Assembly (NCBI RefSeq): GCF_001654845.1 | Contig: NZ_LXES01000025.1 | Span: forward strand, 90,119 to 154,118 | Length of the DNA: 64,000 nt | Source of the DNA: Enterobacter soli ATCC BAA-2102 | GTDB lineage: Bacteria > Pseudomonadota > Gammaproteobacteria > Enterobacterales > Enterobacteriaceae | Direction: 5' to 3' | Shown here: in pieces, positions 28,498 through 40,316 of the stretch | Layout of the letters: the number at the start of each line of letters is the position of its first letter | How positions within the stretch are numbered: position 1 is the stretch's first letter | Translations under genes and position numbers: made by a program | Notes under the pieces: generated by a model | Database searches by the model: none | What the model was told of the DNA's origin: nothing | Seen by the model: the letters and a program-made list of their open reading frames with translations, nothing else

Positions 28498-28523
28498 TTT
28501 CGTGCCCGCGAGCGGGCACGAAA
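28498..28523. terminator. Hairpin downstream of satP
   Basis: TTCGTGCCCGC and GCGGGCACGAA form a long perfect stem around two central bases. It follows the satP stop by a few bases on the minus strand. The following T run is poor, so it may act as an RNA 3' end stabiliser more than an intrinsic terminator. Confidence 0.65.
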
Positions 28524-28528
28524 GGGGA

Positions 28529-29095
28529 TCAGTGTTTTTCACCAATCGGCAGAACGGTACGACCAAACTGCTCGTTCAGTACTTCGCCCATTGCCAGGTA
28601 GATAGCGCTCGCGCCACACACCAGGCCAATCCAGCCAGCAATGTGAACGATGCCTTCGTTATCCACCAGGTGACCAATCGCCAGAAGAGCGAACAGTACG
28701 GTCAGGCTCAGGAAGACGAACTGAAGTGCGCGGTTAGCCTTCAGGGTGCCGAAGAACATGAACAGGGTGAATACGCCCCACAGGCCCAGATAGACGCCCA
28801 GGAAGTGCGCGTTAGCGGCATCTGCCAGGCCCATTTTAGGCATCAGCAGAATGGCGACCAGGGTCAGCCAGAAAGAACCGTAAGAGGTAAAGGCGGTTAA
28901 ACCGAAGGTATTGCCTTTTTTATATTCCAGCAGGCCCGCGAAGATTTGTGCGATACCGCCGTAAAAAATGCCCATCGCCAGGATAATGCCATCCATCGGG
29001 AACATCCCGATGTTGTGCAGGTTCAGCAGGATGGTGGTCATGCCAAAACCCATCAGGCCCAGCGGAGCCGGATTAGCCAACTTAGTGTTGCCCAT
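28529..29095 (-). CDS. satP: Succinate-acetate/proton symporter SatP
   Basis: Inner-membrane acetate and succinate uptake protein of the AceTr/YaaH family, 188 residues as in E. coli. The family signature NPAPLGLMGFGMTTILLN lies at the N-terminus and six hydrophobic segments follow. GLTAFTSYGSFWL is strongly conserved. It is a single gene, divergent from dnaK. Confidence 0.95.
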   Translation of the reverse strand: MGNTKLANPAPLGLMGFGMTTILLNLHNIGMFPMDGIILAMGIFYGGIAQIFAGLLEYKKGNTFGLTAFTSYGSFWLTLVAILLMPKMGLADAANAHFLGVYLGLWGVFTLFMFFGTLKANRALQFVFLSLTVLFALLAIGHLVDNEGIVHIAGWIGLVCGASAIYLAMGEVLNEQFGRTVLPIGEKH

Positions 29096-29241
29096 AAGTC
29101 CTCAAAAAAATCATCATTAATATGGTGAAATGGTTAAACCCGCGTCAATTCTCCCTGACGGGGCGCGGCATCATAATGGGCGCAATCGATGCCGTCTATG
29201 ATCTAATCAGGGTGAAATTAAAAATTTTTTTATCCTTCCCC

Positions 29242-29269
29242 CTTGATGGATGCCGTTGCGACCCCATCT
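29242..29269 (+). promoter_or_regulatory. Heat-shock (sigma-32) promoter P1 of dnaK
   Basis: CTTGATG (29242-29248) and CCCCATCT (29262-29269) are 13 bases apart and match the sigma-32 consensus CTTGAAA / CCCCATnT. Position and sequence agree with E. coli dnaK P1. Confidence 0.88.
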
Positions 29270-29316
29270 TGTAAGCAACCGCAGTGTGTGGACCTGAAAA
29301 AAATCAAATCTGGGCA

Positions 29317-29342
29317 GTTGAAAAAGCACGTTCTGCCCTTAT
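29317..29342 (+). promoter_or_regulatory. Heat-shock promoter P2 of dnaK
   Basis: GTTGAAA (29317-29323) and GCCCTTAT (29335-29342) form a second, weaker sigma-32-type promoter, placed as E. coli dnaK P2 is. Confidence 0.75.
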
Positions 29343-29391
29343 TACAGGTACACAACCACATGTTGACTGAATTTTTAGTGGAGACGTTTAG

Positions 29392-31305
29392 ATGGGTAAA
29401 ATTATTGGTATCGACCTGGGTACTACCAACTCTTGTGTAGCGATTATGGACGGCACTACTGCACGCGTGCTGGAGAACGCCGAGGGCGATCGCACCACGC
29501 CTTCTATTATTGCTTATACCCAGGATGGTGAAACTCTGGTTGGTCAGCCGGCTAAACGTCAGGCAGTGACAAACCCGCAAAACACCCTGTTTGCGATTAA
29601 ACGCCTGATTGGCCGCCGCTTCCAGGACGAAGAAGTACAGCGTGATGAAGCCATCATGCCGTACAAAATCATCGGTGCTGACAACGGTGATGCATGGATT
29701 GATGTTAAAGGTCAGAAAATGGCACCACCGCAGATCTCTGCTGAAGTGCTGAAAAAAATGAAGAAAACGGCTGAAGATTACCTGGGCGAACCGGTAACTG
29801 AAGCGGTTATCACCGTTCCTGCATACTTCAACGATGCTCAGCGTCAGGCAACCAAAGATGCTGGCCGTATCGCAGGTCTGGAAGTAAAACGTATCATCAA
29901 CGAACCAACCGCAGCGGCACTGGCCTACGGTCTGGATAAAGAAGTTGGCAACCGTACTATCGCGGTTTACGACCTGGGTGGTGGTACCTTCGATATCTCT
30001 ATTATCGAAATCGACGAAGTTGACGGCGAAAAAACCTTTGAAGTTCTGGCAACCAATGGTGATACCCACCTGGGTGGTGAAGACTTCGATAGCCGTATGA
30101 TCAACTACCTCGTTGACGAGTTTAAGAAAGATCAGGGCATTGACCTGCGTAATGACCCGCTGGCTATGCAGCGCCTGAAAGAAGCCGCTGAGAAAGCGAA
30201 GATCGAACTGTCTTCCGCTCAGCAGACCGACGTGAACCTGCCGTACATCACCGCAGACGCGACCGGTCCAAAACACATGAACATCAAAGTGACTCGTGCG
30301 AAACTGGAAAGCCTGGTAGAAGACCTGGTGAACCGTTCTATCGATCCACTGAAAGTTGCATTGCAAGATGCTGGCCTGTCTGTGTCCGACATCCAGGACG
30401 TTATCCTGGTAGGTGGTCAGACTCGTATGCCAATGGTCCAGAAGAAAGTGGCTGAGTTCTTTGGTAAAGAGCCACGTAAAGACGTTAACCCGGACGAAGC
30501 TGTTGCTATCGGTGCAGCGGTTCAGGGCGGCGTGCTGACCGGTGAAGTTAAAGACGTACTGCTGCTGGACGTTACCCCGCTGTCTCTGGGTATCGAAACC
30601 ATGGGCGGTGTGATGACTGCGCTCATCAACAAAAACACCACTATCCCAACGAAACACAGCCAGGTGTTCTCTACCGCTGAAGACAACCAGTCTGCGGTAA
30701 CCATCCATGTGATTCAGGGTGAGCGTAAGCGTGCGTCTGATAACAAGTCTCTGGGTCAGTTCAACCTGGACGGTATCAGCCCGGCACCACGCGGAATGCC
30801 GCAGATCGAAGTGACTTTCGATATCGATGCTGACGGTATCCTGCACGTGTCTGCAAAAGACAAAAACAGCGGTAAAGAGCAGAAGATCACCATCAAGGCA
30901 TCTTCTGGCCTGAACGAAGCAGAAATCGAAAAAATGGTTCGCGATGCTGAAGCTAACGCTGAATCCGACCGTAAGTTCGAAGAGCTGGTTCAGACCCGTA
31001 ACCAGGGTGACCATCTGCTGCACAGCACCCGTAAGCAGGTTGAAGAAGCAGGCGATAAACTGCCAGCGGAAGACAAAACTGCTATCGATGCTGCACTGAG
31101 CGCGCTGGAAACTTCCCTGAAAGGTGAAGACAAAGCGGACATCGAAGCGAAGATGCAGGAGCTGGCACAGGCTTCTCAGAAGCTGATGGAAATCGCACAG
31201 CAACAGCACGCACAACAGCAGGCGGGCGCTGATGCTTCTGCGAACAACGCGAAAGACGACGACGTTGTCGATGCTGAGTTCGAAGAAGTGAAAGACAAAA
31301 AATAA
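29392..31305 (+). CDS. dnaK: Chaperone protein DnaK (Hsp70)
   Basis: ATP-driven Hsp70 chaperone that works with DnaJ and GrpE in folding, disaggregation and control of sigma-32. It has 637 residues (638 in E. coli). The ATPase domain (1-385) begins [16 protein letters not shown] and contains [15 protein letters not shown]; the substrate-binding domain and helical lid follow. The C-terminus [16 protein letters not shown] is the bacterial counterpart of the EEVD tail. Codon use is strongly biased. A very long open frame on the other strand is a by-product of that bias. Confidence 0.99.
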   Translation: MGKIIGIDLGTTNSCVAIMDGTTARVLENAEGDRTTPSIIAYTQDGETLVGQPAKRQAVTNPQNTLFAIKRLIGRRFQDEEVQRDEAIMPYKIIGADNGDAWIDVKGQKMAPPQISAEVLKKMKKTAEDYLGEPVTEAVITVPAYFNDAQRQATKDAGRIAGLEVKRIINEPTAAALAYGLDKEVGNRTIAVYDLGGGTFDISIIEIDEVDGEKTFEVLATNGDTHLGGEDFDSRMINYLVDEFKKDQGIDLRNDPLAMQRLKEAAEKAKIELSSAQQTDVNLPYITADATGPKHMNIKVTRAKLESLVEDLVNRSIDPLKVALQDAGLSVSDIQDVILVGGQTRMPMVQKKVAEFFGKEPRKDVNPDEAVAIGAAVQGGVLTGEVKDVLLLDVTPLSLGIETMGGVMTALINKNTTIPTKHSQVFSTAEDNQSAVTIHVIQGERKRASDNKSLGQFNLDGISPAPRGMPQIEVTFDIDADGILHVSAKDKNSGKEQKITIKASSGLNEAEIEKMVRDAEANAESDRKFEELVQTRNQGDHLLHSTRKQVEEAGDKLPAEDKTAIDAALSALETSLKGEDKADIEAKMQELAQASQKLMEIAQQQHAQQQAGADASANNAKDDDVVDAEFEEVKDKK

Positions 31306-31330
31306 TCGCCCTTTGAACGGGTAATTACTG

Positions 31331-31363
31331 GCACGGGCGAAGAGGTTTCCTCTCCGCCCGTGC
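31331..31363 (+). other. Intercistronic hairpin dnaK-dnaJ
   Basis: GCACGGGCG (31331-31339) pairs with CGCCCGTGC (31355-31363), with an inner AGAGG/CCTCT stem. There is no T run, so it more likely stabilises or processes mRNA and tunes the dnaK to dnaJ ratio than terminates. Confidence 0.65.
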
Positions 31364-31390
31364 ACGCATGTTAGGGGCAGATAAATAAAG

Positions 31391-32536
31391 ATGGCAAAGC
31401 AAGACTATTACGAGATTTTAGGCGTTTCCAAAACAGCGGAAGAGCGTGAAATCAAAAAGGCGTATAAGCGTCTGGCCATGAAATATCACCCGGATCGCAA
31501 TCAGGGTGATAAAGAGGCTGAAGCCAAATTTAAAGAGATCAAAGAAGCCTACGAAATCCTGACCGATGCACAAAAACGTGCGGCCTATGACCAGTACGGT
31601 CACGCAGCCTTTGAACAGGGCGGCATGGGCGGCGGTGGATTCGGTGGCGGCGGCTTTGGCGGCGGCGCTGATTTCAGCGATATCTTCGGCGACGTATTTG
31701 GTGACATCTTTGGTGGCGGTCGTGGTCGTCAGCGCGCGGCCCGCGGTGCAGATCTGCGCTACAACATGGATCTGACGCTGGAAGAAGCGGTCCGTGGTGT
31801 CACCAAAGAGATCCGTATCCCGACGCTTGAAGAGTGTGACATTTGCCACGGCAGCGGCGCGAAGGCGGGAACTCAGCCACAGACCTGTCCAACCTGTCAC
31901 GGCTCCGGCCAGGTACAGATGCGTCAGGGCTTCTTCGCGGTACAACAGGCCTGTCCACACTGTCATGGTCGCGGTACGCTGATTAAAGATCCGTGCAACA
32001 AGTGTCATGGCCACGGTCGCGTAGAGAAAACCAAAACCCTGTCCGTTAAAATCCCTGCCGGTGTTGATACGGGCGACCGTATTCGTCTGACCGGTGAAGG
32101 TGAAGCCGGCGAGCACGGTGCACCAGCAGGCGATCTGTACGTTCAGGTCCAGGTGAAACAGCACGCCATCTTTGAGCGTGAAGGGAACAACCTGTACTGT
32201 GAAGTGCCGATCAACTTTGCGATGGCAGCACTCGGTGGTGAAATCGAAGTGCCTACGCTTGATGGTCGTGTGAACCTGAAAGTGCCTGGTGAGACGCAGA
32301 CCGGCAAACTGTTCCGGATGCGCGGCAAAGGCGTGAAATCGGTTCGCGGTGGTGCTCAGGGCGACCTGCTGTGTCGCGTGGTGGTAGAAACACCGGTCGG
32401 GCTGAACGACAAGCAGAAACAGTTGCTGAAAGAGTTGCAGGAAAGCTTTGGCGGCCCAACGGGTGAAAAAAACAGCCCACGCTCCAAAAGCTTCTTCGAT
32501 GGCGTCAAAAAGTTCTTCGATGATTTGACCCGCTAA
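31391..32536 (+). CDS. dnaJ: Chaperone protein DnaJ (Hsp40)
   Basis: Co-chaperone that delivers substrates to DnaK and stimulates its ATPase. It has 381 residues. The J domain (1-70) has the HPD motif at 33-35; a Gly/Phe-rich linker follows at about 75-110. Four zinc-binding CxxCxGxG repeats ([32 protein letters not shown]) lie at about 150-205, then the C-terminal substrate domains. It is cotranscribed with dnaK, 85 bases downstream. Confidence 0.99.
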   Translation: MAKQDYYEILGVSKTAEEREIKKAYKRLAMKYHPDRNQGDKEAEAKFKEIKEAYEILTDAQKRAAYDQYGHAAFEQGGMGGGGFGGGGFGGGADFSDIFGDVFGDIFGGGRGRQRAARGADLRYNMDLTLEEAVRGVTKEIRIPTLEECDICHGSGAKAGTQPQTCPTCHGSGQVQMRQGFFAVQQACPHCHGRGTLIKDPCNKCHGHGRVEKTKTLSVKIPAGVDTGDRIRLTGEGEAGEHGAPAGDLYVQVQVKQHAIFEREGNNLYCEVPINFAMAALGGEIEVPTLDGRVNLKVPGETQTGKLFRMRGKGVKSVRGGAQGDLLCRVVVETPVGLNDKQKQLLKELQESFGGPTGEKNSPRSKSFFDGVKKFFDDLTR

Positions 32537-32560
32537 CACTCGACAGCAGCGCGACATTCT

Positions 32561-32590
32561 AAAAAGCCCGGAAGCGATTCCGGGCTTTTT
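32561..32590 (+). terminator. dnaKJ terminator
   Basis: AAAAAGCCCGGAA and TTCCGGGCTTTTT pair around a four-base loop, 24 bases after the dnaJ stop. Confidence 0.94.
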
Positions 32591-32710
32591 CTATTTGTGG
32601 GTATATTTCGGGAAAAGCGAATATATACTCAATATTAATCTGTTTTTGCCGAGTTGTTGGGCTTGGTATTATGGTTTTATCGAGGTATTGTTGTAAAAGA
32701 GAGAACTTAA

Positions 32711-33886
32711 GTGAAATTACTGCACCGTTTCTTTAGCAATGAGGCGTCTGGCGGCATCATTTTGATTATTGCCGCTGTGGCGGCCATGGTGTTGGCCAAT
32801 CTGGGGGCAACACGCGAGCTCTATCATGCATTTCTGGAAACACCGGTCGAGTTACGGGTTGGCGTTCTGGAAATTAATAAAAACATGCTGCTGTGGATCA
32901 ACGATGCACTGATGGCGGTGTTTTTCCTGCTGGTTGGGTTAGAGGTTAAACGCGAGCTGGTACTCGGCTCGCTGGCCAGCCGTCAACGTGCGGCGTTCCC
33001 GGTGATTGCAGCGCTGGGCGGGATGGTTATTCCTGCGCTGCTGTTCCTGGCGTTTACCTGGCAAGATCCGATGGCGCGCCACGGATGGGCGATCCCGGCC
33101 GCAACGGATATCGCCTTTGCACTTGGCGTGCTGGCGCTACTGGGTAGCCGCGTTCCCGTGGCACTGAAAATTTTCCTGATGGCGCTGGCGATTATTGATG
33201 ACCTGGGCGCTATCGTGATTATCGCGCTGTTCTACACCAGCGAACTGTCGATACTGTCGCTGAGCGTGGCCGCAGGGGCCATTGCGGTACTGGCGATGCT
33301 GAATATCTGCAATGTGCGCCGTATCGGCATTTATGTGCTGGTGGGAATGGTGCTGTGGACGGCGGTTCTGAAATCCGGCGTGCACGCCACACTGGCGGGG
33401 GTGATTGTCGGTTTCCTGATGCCGCTGAAGGCGCAGGATGGCAAGTCACCGGCAAAACAGCTGGAGCATGTGCTTCACCCGTGGGTCGCCTTTATGATCC
33501 TGCCGCTGTTTGCGTTTGCTAACGCAGGGGTTTCTCTGGAAGGTGTCACGCTGGATGGATTGACCTCTATGCTGCCACTCGGGGTGATTGCCGGGCTGTT
33601 TATCGGTAAGCCGCTGGGGATCAGTCTGTTCTGCTGGCTGGCACTGAAACTGAAGCTGGCGTCATTGCCACAAGGCACGACGTTTAAGCAGATCATGGCG
33701 GTGGGTGTGCTGTGCGGGATTGGATTTACGATGTCTATCTTTATCTCGACGCTGGCCTTTGGCGCACATGCGCCTGAGCTTATCATCTGGGCAAAACTGG
33801 GCATCCTGATTGGATCATTACTGGCTGCGGTTATCGGTTATACCTTGTTGAAGGTGAAATTGCCCGGACAGGTTGTTCAGGCATAA
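32711..33886 (+). CDS. nhaA: Na+/H+ antiporter NhaA
   Basis: Electrogenic, pH-activated antiporter (two protons in, one sodium out) of the inner membrane. The 391 residues (388 in E. coli) form about 12 membrane segments. The transport pair Asp163-Asp164 is in [12 protein letters not shown], and the unwound-helix region [17 protein letters not shown] is intact. It starts at GTG, as in E. coli. nhaR, its activator, follows in the same direction. Confidence 0.97.
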   Translation: MKLLHRFFSNEASGGIILIIAAVAAMVLANLGATRELYHAFLETPVELRVGVLEINKNMLLWINDALMAVFFLLVGLEVKRELVLGSLASRQRAAFPVIAALGGMVIPALLFLAFTWQDPMARHGWAIPAATDIAFALGVLALLGSRVPVALKIFLMALAIIDDLGAIVIIALFYTSELSILSLSVAAGAIAVLAMLNICNVRRIGIYVLVGMVLWTAVLKSGVHATLAGVIVGFLMPLKAQDGKSPAKQLEHVLHPWVAFMILPLFAFANAGVSLEGVTLDGLTSMLPLGVIAGLFIGKPLGISLFCWLALKLKLASLPQGTTFKQIMAVGVLCGIGFTMSIFISTLAFGAHAPELIIWAKLGILIGSLLAAVIGYTLLKVKLPGQVVQA

Positions 33887-33894
33887 CAGGAAAC

Positions 33895-33918
33895 CGGGAG
33901 AAGGGGAGCCTTCTCCCG
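33895..33918 (+). other. Hairpin between nhaA and nhaR
   Basis: CGGGAGAAGG and CCTTCTCCCG pair perfectly around a four-base loop. There is no T run, so it is a likely attenuating or protecting structure inside the nhaAR message. Confidence 0.6.
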
Positions 33919-33944
33919 ATACACTATCAGGGAGAGAAGACGCG

Positions 33945-34844
33945 ATGTCTCATATCAATTACAACCATCTTTACTATTTCTGGCACGTCTACAAAGAGGG
34001 CTCGGTGGTCGGTGCGGCAGAGGCGCTCTATCTGACACCACAGACCATTACCGGGCAGATCAAAGCGCTGGAAGAGCGTTTACAGGGCAAGCTGTTTAAG
34101 CGTAAAGGTCGCGGTATCGAGCCAAGTGAACTGGGCGAGCTGGTTTTTCGCTACGCCGACAAGATGTTCACCTTAAGCCAGGAGATGCTGGATATCGTCA
34201 ATTACCGCAAAGAGTCGAATCTGCTCTTTGATGTCGGTGTGGCGGATGCCCTGTCAAAACGGCTGGTGAGCGGCGTACTGGATGCCGCGGTGGTGGAAGA
34301 TGAGCAGATCCACCTGCGCTGCTTTGAGTCCACTCACGAGATGCTGCTGGAGCAGCTGAGCCAGCATAAGCTGGATATGATTATTTCGGACTGCCCGATT
34401 GATTCAACCCAGCAGGAAGGGTTGTTCTCGGTGAAGATTGGCGAATGTGGTGTGAGCTTCTGGTGCATCAACCCACCGCCGGAAAAACCGTTCCCGGCCT
34501 GCCTGGAAGAGCGTCGTTTGCTGGTACCAGGCAGACGTTCCATGCTCGGACGTAAGCTGCAAAACTGGTTTAACTCGCAGGGTCTGAACGTGGAAATCCT
34601 CGGTGAGTTCGATGATGCCGCACTGATGAAAGCCTTTGGCGAAGCGCATAATGCCATCTTCGTTGCGCCAACGCTTTATGCGCACGATCTCTACTCGGAT
34701 AACAAGATTACGGAGATTGGCAGAGTGGATAACGTGATGGAAGAGTATCACGCGATCTTTGCCGAAAGGATGATCCAGCACCCAGCGGTGCAGCGTATCT
34801 GTAACCGGGACTACTCGGCGCTGTTTACGCCACCGGCAATCTGA
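33945..34844 (+). CDS. nhaR: LysR-type regulator NhaR
   Basis: LysR-family activator of nhaA in response to sodium; in E. coli it also acts on osmC and pgaABCD. The ATG at 33945, after GGGAGAG, gives 299 residues and the family start [20 protein letters not shown]; an upstream start at 33873 would lie within nhaA and add 24 unrelated residues. The helix-turn-helix is at about 17-45 ([20 protein letters not shown]). The effector domain fills the rest. Confidence 0.96.
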   Translation: MSHINYNHLYYFWHVYKEGSVVGAAEALYLTPQTITGQIKALEERLQGKLFKRKGRGIEPSELGELVFRYADKMFTLSQEMLDIVNYRKESNLLFDVGVADALSKRLVSGVLDAAVVEDEQIHLRCFESTHEMLLEQLSQHKLDMIISDCPIDSTQQEGLFSVKIGECGVSFWCINPPPEKPFPACLEERRLLVPGRRSMLGRKLQNWFNSQGLNVEILGEFDDAALMKAFGEAHNAIFVAPTLYAHDLYSDNKITEIGRVDNVMEEYHAIFAERMIQHPAVQRICNRDYSALFTPPAI

Positions 34845-34850
34845 AGACAT

Positions 34851-34876
34851 AAAAAAACCCGCGTTAAGCGGGTTCT
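34851..34876. terminator. Terminator between nhaR and rpsT
   Basis: AACCCGC (34856-34862) and GCGGGTT (34868-34874) pair around a five-base loop. A run of seven A on the left gives a T run for rpsT on the minus strand; it may also serve nhaR. Confidence 0.88.
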
Positions 34877-34901
34877 TTAAACAAGCAACAACAAGCGGCG
34901 A

Positions 34902-35492
<591 letters not shown>

Positions 35493-36419
35493 ATGAAGCT
35501 GATACGCGGCATACATAATCTCAGTAAAGCCCCGCACGGGTGCGTTCTGACCATTGGTAATTTCGACGGCGTGCATCGTGGGCATCAGGCGCTGTTACAA
35601 GGATTGCGTAAAGAGGGGGAGGCGCGTGGCCTGCCCGTTGTGGTCATGATTTTTGAGCCACAACCGCTGGAGCTGTTTGCGGGCGAGAAGTCGCCGGCTC
35701 GCCTGACCCGGCTGCGCGAGAAATTGCGCTATCTTGCCGAGTGCGGCGTGGACTACGTGCTGTGTGTACGATTCGATCGTCGCTTTGCAGCGCTGACAGC
35801 ACAAAATTTTGTCGGTGAGCTGTTAGTCAAGCGTCTTGGCGTGCAGTTTCTCGCAGTGGGTGATGATTTCCGCTTTGGCGCTGGTCGTCAGGGCGATTTC
35901 TTGTTATTACAGAAGGCTGGCCTGGAATACGGTTTTGACGTCACCAGCGCCATGACCTTCTGCGAAGGTGGGGTTCGGGTCAGCAGCACGGCGGTGCGCC
36001 AGGCGCTGGCGGATGATGAACTGGACACGGCAGAAAACCTGCTTGGGCACCCCTTCACCATTTCCGGGCGCGTGGTACATGGCGATGCTCTGGGCCGCAC
36101 TATTGGTTTCCCGACGGCGAATATCCCGCTGCGTCGTCAGGTTTCCCCGGTAAAAGGGGTCTATGCGGTGGAAGTGGCCGGACTGGGCGAAAAGCCTTAT
36201 TTCGGTGTGGCCAACATTGGCACGCGTCCAACGGTTGCCGGCGTGCGACAGCAGCTAGAAGTGCACCTGCTGGACGTTGTAATGGACCTCTACGGTCGCC
36301 ATATAGATGTAATACTGCGTAAAAAGATACGCAACGAGCAGCGATTTGGTTCGCTGGATGAACTTAAGGCGCAAATCGCGCGAGATGAATTAACGGCCCG
36401 CGAGTTTTTTGGGCTTTGA
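35493..36419 (+). CDS. ribF: Bifunctional riboflavin kinase / FAD synthetase
   Basis: Makes FMN from riboflavin and then FAD from FMN. It has 308 residues, five fewer than in E. coli because it lacks the extra C-terminal residues. The N-terminal adenylyltransferase domain has the GNFDGVHRGHQALL motif; the C-terminal kinase domain begins near residue 185 with GRVVHGDALGRTIGFPTANI. It heads the ribF-ileS-lspA-fkpB-ispH cluster; ileS follows after 45 bases. Confidence 0.97.
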   Translation: MKLIRGIHNLSKAPHGCVLTIGNFDGVHRGHQALLQGLRKEGEARGLPVVVMIFEPQPLELFAGEKSPARLTRLREKLRYLAECGVDYVLCVRFDRRFAALTAQNFVGELLVKRLGVQFLAVGDDFRFGAGRQGDFLLLQKAGLEYGFDVTSAMTFCEGGVRVSSTAVRQALADDELDTAENLLGHPFTISGRVVHGDALGRTIGFPTANIPLRRQVSPVKGVYAVEVAGLGEKPYFGVANIGTRPTVAGVRQQLEVHLLDVVMDLYGRHIDVILRKKIRNEQRFGSLDELKAQIARDELTAREFFGL

Positions 36420-36464
36420 ACCCGGCTTAAATGCCTACGTGATAAATACGGAACCGAGAATCTG

Positions 36465-39281
36465 ATGAGTGACTATAAATCAACCCTGAATTTGCCGGAA
36501 ACAGGGTTCCCGATGCGCGGCGATCTCGCCAAGCGTGAACCGGGAATGCTGGCGCGTTGGACCGATGATGACCTGTACGGCATCATTCGTGCAGCCAAAA
36601 AAGGCAAAAAAACCTTCATTCTGCATGATGGCCCTCCATATGCGAATGGCAGCATTCATATTGGTCACTCTGTAAACAAGATTCTGAAAGACATTATCGT
36701 GAAGTCCAAAGGACTTGCGGGATATGACTCGCCTTACGTTCCGGGCTGGGACTGCCACGGTCTGCCAATCGAGCTGAAAGTGGAGCAGGAATTTGGTAAG
36801 CCGGGCGAGAAGTTCACCGCCGCAGAATTCCGCGCGAAATGCCGCGAATACGCCGCCACTCAGGTTGACGGTCAGCGTGCTGACTTCATCCGTCTGGGCG
36901 TGCTGGGCGACTGGTCGCATCCGTATCTGACCATGGACTTCAAAACTGAAGCCAACATCATCCGTGCGCTGGGTAAAATCATCGGCAACGGTCACCTGCA
37001 CAAAGGCGCGAAGCCGGTGCACTGGTGTGTTGACTGCCGCTCTGCGCTGGCAGAAGCAGAAGTTGAGTATTACGACAAAACGTCTCCGTCTATCGACGTG
37101 GCGTTCCACGCGGTCGATCAGGATGCGGTGAAAGCCAAATTTGGCGTGACCTCCGTTAACGGCCCAGTATCACTGGTTATCTGGACCACCACGCCGTGGA
37201 CCCTGCCAGCCAACCGTGCGATCTCCCTGTCTGGTGAGTTTGAGTACGCGCTGGTGCAGGTTGAAGGTCAGGCGCTTATCCTGGCGAAAGATCTCCTTGA
37301 AAGCGTGCTGAAACGCGCGCACATCTCCGACTACACCGTGCTGGGCACCGTGAAAGGCGATGCGCTTGAACTGATGCGTTTCAAACACCCATTCCTGGAC
37401 TTCGATGTTCCGGCAATTCTGGGCGACCACGTCACGCTGGAAGCCGGTACCGGTGCGGTACATACCGCCGGTGGCCACGGTCCTGACGACTACAACATCA
37501 GCCTGAAATACGGCCTGGAAATCGCTAACCCGGTTGGCCCGGACGGCTCATACCTGCCTGGCACCTACCCGGCGCTGGACGGTATCAACGTCTTTAAAGC
37601 GAACGACATCATCGTCGACATGCTGCGCACCAGTGGCGCGCTGCTGCACGTCGAAAAAATGCAGCACAGCTACCCATGCTGCTGGCGTCACAAGTCACCG
37701 ATCATCTTCCGTGCGACCCCGCAGTGGTTCGTCAGCATGGATCAGAAAGGTCTGCGTGCGCAGTCTCTGAAAGAGATCAAAGGCGTGCAGTGGATCCCGG
37801 ACTGGGGTCAGGCGCGTATCGAATCCATGGTTGCTAACCGTCCGGACTGGTGTATCTCCCGTCAGCGTACCTGGGGCGTGCCAATGTCTCTGTTCGTGCA
37901 TAAAGAGACGCAAGAGCTGCACCCGAACACTCTGGAACTGATGGAAGAAGTGGCGAAACGCGTAGAAGCTGACGGCATTCAGGCGTGGTGGGATCTCGAC
38001 TCCCGCGACATCCTGGGCGCAGACGCAGACAACTACGAGAAAGTGCCAGATACCCTGGACGTGTGGTTCGACTCCGGTTCAACCCACTCTTCCGTCGTTG
38101 ACGTGCGCCCGGAATTTGCCGGTCACGCTGCCGACATGTATCTGGAAGGTTCTGACCAACACCGTGGCTGGTTCATGTCATCTCTGATGATCTCCACCGC
38201 GATGAAAGGTAAAGCGCCATACCGTCAGGTACTGACCCACGGCTTCACCGTTGATGGTCAGGGTCGCAAGATGTCCAAATCCATCGGTAACACCGTTTCT
38301 CCTCAGGATGTGATGAACAAACTGGGCGCAGACATTCTGCGTCTGTGGGTAGCATCTACCGATTACACCGGCGAAATGGCGGTGTCCGACGAGATCCTGA
38401 AACGCGCTGCCGATAGCTATCGTCGTATCCGTAACACCGCGCGCTTCCTGCTGGCGAACCTCAATGGTTTCGATCCAGTGAAAGATATGGTGAAACCGGA
38501 AGAGATGGTGGTTCTGGATCGCTGGGCGGTAGGCTGCGCGAAAGCGGCACAGGACGATATCCTGAAGGCCTATGAGTCTTACGATTTCCACGAAGTGGTG
38601 CAGCGCCTGATGCGCTTCTGCTCCATCGAAATGGGCTCGTTCTACCTCGACATCATCAAAGACCGCCAGTACACCGCTAAAGCGGACAGCGTGGCGCGTC
38701 GTAGCTGCCAGACTGCGCTGTATCACATCGCAGAAGCGCTGGTGCGCTGGATGGCGCCGATCATGTCCTTCACCGCAGATGAAATCTGGGGCTACCTGCC
38801 AGGCGACCGTGAGAAGTATGTCTTCACCGGCGAGTGGTACGAAGGTCTGTTCGATCTCTCTGCCACTGAAGCAATGAACGATGCCTTCTGGGACGAGCTG
38901 CTGAAAGTGCGTGGCGAAGTGAACAAGGTTATCGAGCAGGCGCGTGCTGACAAGAAAGTCGGTGGCTCTCTGGAAGCGGCAGTGACCCTGTACGCGGAAC
39001 CTGAGCTGGCGGCGAAACTGACGGCACTGGGCGATGAATTGCGATTTGTCCTGTTGACCTCGGGTGCGAAAGTTGCGGATTATGCCGAAGCTTCTGCGGA
39101 TGCCCAGCAGAGCGAACTGCTCAAAGGGCTGAAAGTCGCACTGAGCAAAGCCGAAGGTGATAAATGCCCGCGTTGCTGGCATTACACCACTGATGTCGGC
39201 CAGGTGGCGGAACACGCAGACATCTGCGGACGCTGTGTAAGCAACGTCGCCGGTGACGGCGAGAAACGTAAGTTTGCCTGA
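36465..39281 (+). CDS. ileS: Isoleucine-tRNA ligase
   Basis: Class I aminoacyl-tRNA synthetase, 938 residues as in E. coli. The HIGH motif is in [13 protein letters not shown] and the KMSKS motif in [10 protein letters not shown]. The editing (CP1) domain contains [16 protein letters not shown]-terminal zinc site reads [13 protein letters not shown] with a second pair CGRC. Codon use is that of a highly expressed gene. Its stop overlaps the lspA start (TGATG). Confidence 0.99.
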   Translation: MSDYKSTLNLPETGFPMRGDLAKREPGMLARWTDDDLYGIIRAAKKGKKTFILHDGPPYANGSIHIGHSVNKILKDIIVKSKGLAGYDSPYVPGWDCHGLPIELKVEQEFGKPGEKFTAAEFRAKCREYAATQVDGQRADFIRLGVLGDWSHPYLTMDFKTEANIIRALGKIIGNGHLHKGAKPVHWCVDCRSALAEAEVEYYDKTSPSIDVAFHAVDQDAVKAKFGVTSVNGPVSLVIWTTTPWTLPANRAISLSGEFEYALVQVEGQALILAKDLLESVLKRAHISDYTVLGTVKGDALELMRFKHPFLDFDVPAILGDHVTLEAGTGAVHTAGGHGPDDYNISLKYGLEIANPVGPDGSYLPGTYPALDGINVFKANDIIVDMLRTSGALLHVEKMQHSYPCCWRHKSPIIFRATPQWFVSMDQKGLRAQSLKEIKGVQWIPDWGQARIESMVANRPDWCISRQRTWGVPMSLFVHKETQELHPNTLELMEEVAKRVEADGIQAWWDLDSRDILGADADNYEKVPDTLDVWFDSGSTHSSVVDVRPEFAGHAADMYLEGSDQHRGWFMSSLMISTAMKGKAPYRQVLTHGFTVDGQGRKMSKSIGNTVSPQDVMNKLGADILRLWVASTDYTGEMAVSDEILKRAADSYRRIRNTARFLLANLNGFDPVKDMVKPEEMVVLDRWAVGCAKAAQDDILKAYESYDFHEVVQRLMRFCSIEMGSFYLDIIKDRQYTAKADSVARRSCQTALYHIAEALVRWMAPIMSFTADEIWGYLPGDREKYVFTGEWYEGLFDLSATEAMNDAFWDELLKVRGEVNKVIEQARADKKVGGSLEAAVTLYAEPELAAKLTALGDELRFVLLTSGAKVADYAEASADAQQSELLKGLKVALSKAEGDKCPRCWHYTTDVGQVAEHADICGRCVSNVAGDGEKRKFA

Positions 39282-39781
39282 TGAGTAAATCTCTCTGTTC
39301 AACAGGACTGCGCTGGCTGTGGCTGGTTGTGGTAGTGCTGATTATTGATCTGGGCAGCAAGTACCTGATCCTCCAGAACTTTGCTCTGGGGGATACGGTG
39401 TCGCTGTTCCCGTCCCTTAACCTGCATTACGCACGTAACTACGGCGCGGCGTTTAGTTTCCTTGCTGACAGCGGTGGCTGGCAGCGCTGGTTCTTCGCGG
39501 GTATCGCTATCGGTATCTGCGTGATTCTGGCGGTGCTGATGTACCGTTCGAAGGCAACGCAAAAACTGAATAACATCGCCTACGCGCTGATTATTGGCGG
39601 CGCGTTAGGTAACCTGTTTGACCGCCTGTGGCACGGCTTTGTGGTCGATATGATCGACTTCTACGTCGGTGACTGGCACTTCGCAACCTTTAATCTGGCC
39701 GATAGCGCAATTTGTATCGGTGCGGCGTTAATCGTGCTGGAAGGCTTCCTGCCGAACGCCGCCGCGAAGAAGCAGGCTTAA
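39281..39781 (+). CDS. lspA: Lipoprotein signal peptidase II
   Basis: Inner-membrane aspartic protease that removes signal peptides from diacylglyceryl-prolipoproteins; target of globomycin. The 166 residues have four membrane segments. The catalytic aspartates are Asp123 (VVDMIDF) and Asp141 (NLADSAI). It is translationally coupled to ileS by a one-base overlap. A REP follows. Confidence 0.97.
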   Translation: MSKSLCSTGLRWLWLVVVVLIIDLGSKYLILQNFALGDTVSLFPSLNLHYARNYGAAFSFLADSGGWQRWFFAGIAIGICVILAVLMYRSKATQKLNNIAYALIIGGALGNLFDRLWHGFVVDMIDFYVGDWHFATFNLADSAICIGAALIVLEGFLPNAAAKKQA

Positions 39782-39789
39782 GCATCAAT

Positions 39790-39815
39790 GCCGGGTGGCG
39801 CTTCGCTTACCCGGC
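39790..39815. repeat. REP-like palindrome between lspA and fkpB
   Basis: GCCGGGT and ACCCGGC around GGCGCTTCGCTT form a short hairpin of the same type as that after thrC. It sits inside the lspA-fkpB message and may protect the upstream part from 3' decay. Confidence 0.72.
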
Positions 39816-39865
39816 CTACCGAATATGCCGACACACAGGCAATACAACATTAAAGAGCAATGTGT

Positions 39866-40315
39866 ATGTCTAAATCCGTACAGAGCAACAGCGCAGTCCT
39901 CGTTCACTTCACGCTGAAACTGGATGATGGCTCCACGGCTGAATCCACCCGCAACAATGGTAAACCTGCCCTGTTCCGTCTGGGTGATACCACTCTCTCC
40001 GAAGGTCTTGAACAACAGCTTCTGGGTCTGAAAGAGGGCGAGAAAAAGGCGTTTGCGCTGGAGCCCGATGCGGCGTTTGGTGTGCCAAGCCCGGACCTGA
40101 TTCAGTATTTCTCGCGTCGTGAGTTCATGGATGCGGGTGAGCCTGAAATCGGGGCAATTATGCTCTTTACCGCTATGGATGGCAGCGAAATGCCTGGCGT
40201 GATCCGCGAAATCAACGGCGACTCCATCACCGTAGATTTCAACCATCCGCTTGCCGGGCGTACCGTCCATTTTGATATTGAAGTGCTGGAGATTGATCCG
40301 GCACTGGAGGCCTGA
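39866..40315 (+). CDS. fkpB: FKBP-type peptidyl-prolyl isomerase FkpB (SlpA)
   Basis: Small cytoplasmic prolyl isomerase and chaperone of the SlyD-like FKBP group. The ATG at 39866 gives 149 residues as in E. coli and has AAAGAG at a good distance; the ATG at 39860 is too close to that site. The FKBP core with an inserted chaperone flap is visible ([17 protein letters not shown], then [13 protein letters not shown], and [15 protein letters not shown]). ispH starts one base after its stop. Confidence 0.95.
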   Translation: MSKSVQSNSAVLVHFTLKLDDGSTAESTRNNGKPALFRLGDTTLSEGLEQQLLGLKEGEKKAFALEPDAAFGVPSPDLIQYFSRREFMDAGEPEIGAIMLFTAMDGSEMPGVIREINGDSITVDFNHPLAGRTVHFDIEVLEIDPALEA

Positions 40316-40316
40316 A

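Noticed and set aside
29230..31365. A 711-codon open frame on the minus strand opposite dnaK
   Set aside because: It arises from the strong codon bias of dnaK; such antisense frames are well known for this gene. The translation is rich in Phe, His, Arg and Gln without any family motif, and there is no promoter or ribosome site of its own.
31418..32557. A 379-codon frame opposite dnaJ
   Set aside because: Shadow frame; the translation has no family features, and the dnaJ reading is unambiguous.
38178..39302. A 374-codon frame opposite ileS
   Set aside because: Shadow frame caused by codon bias of ileS.
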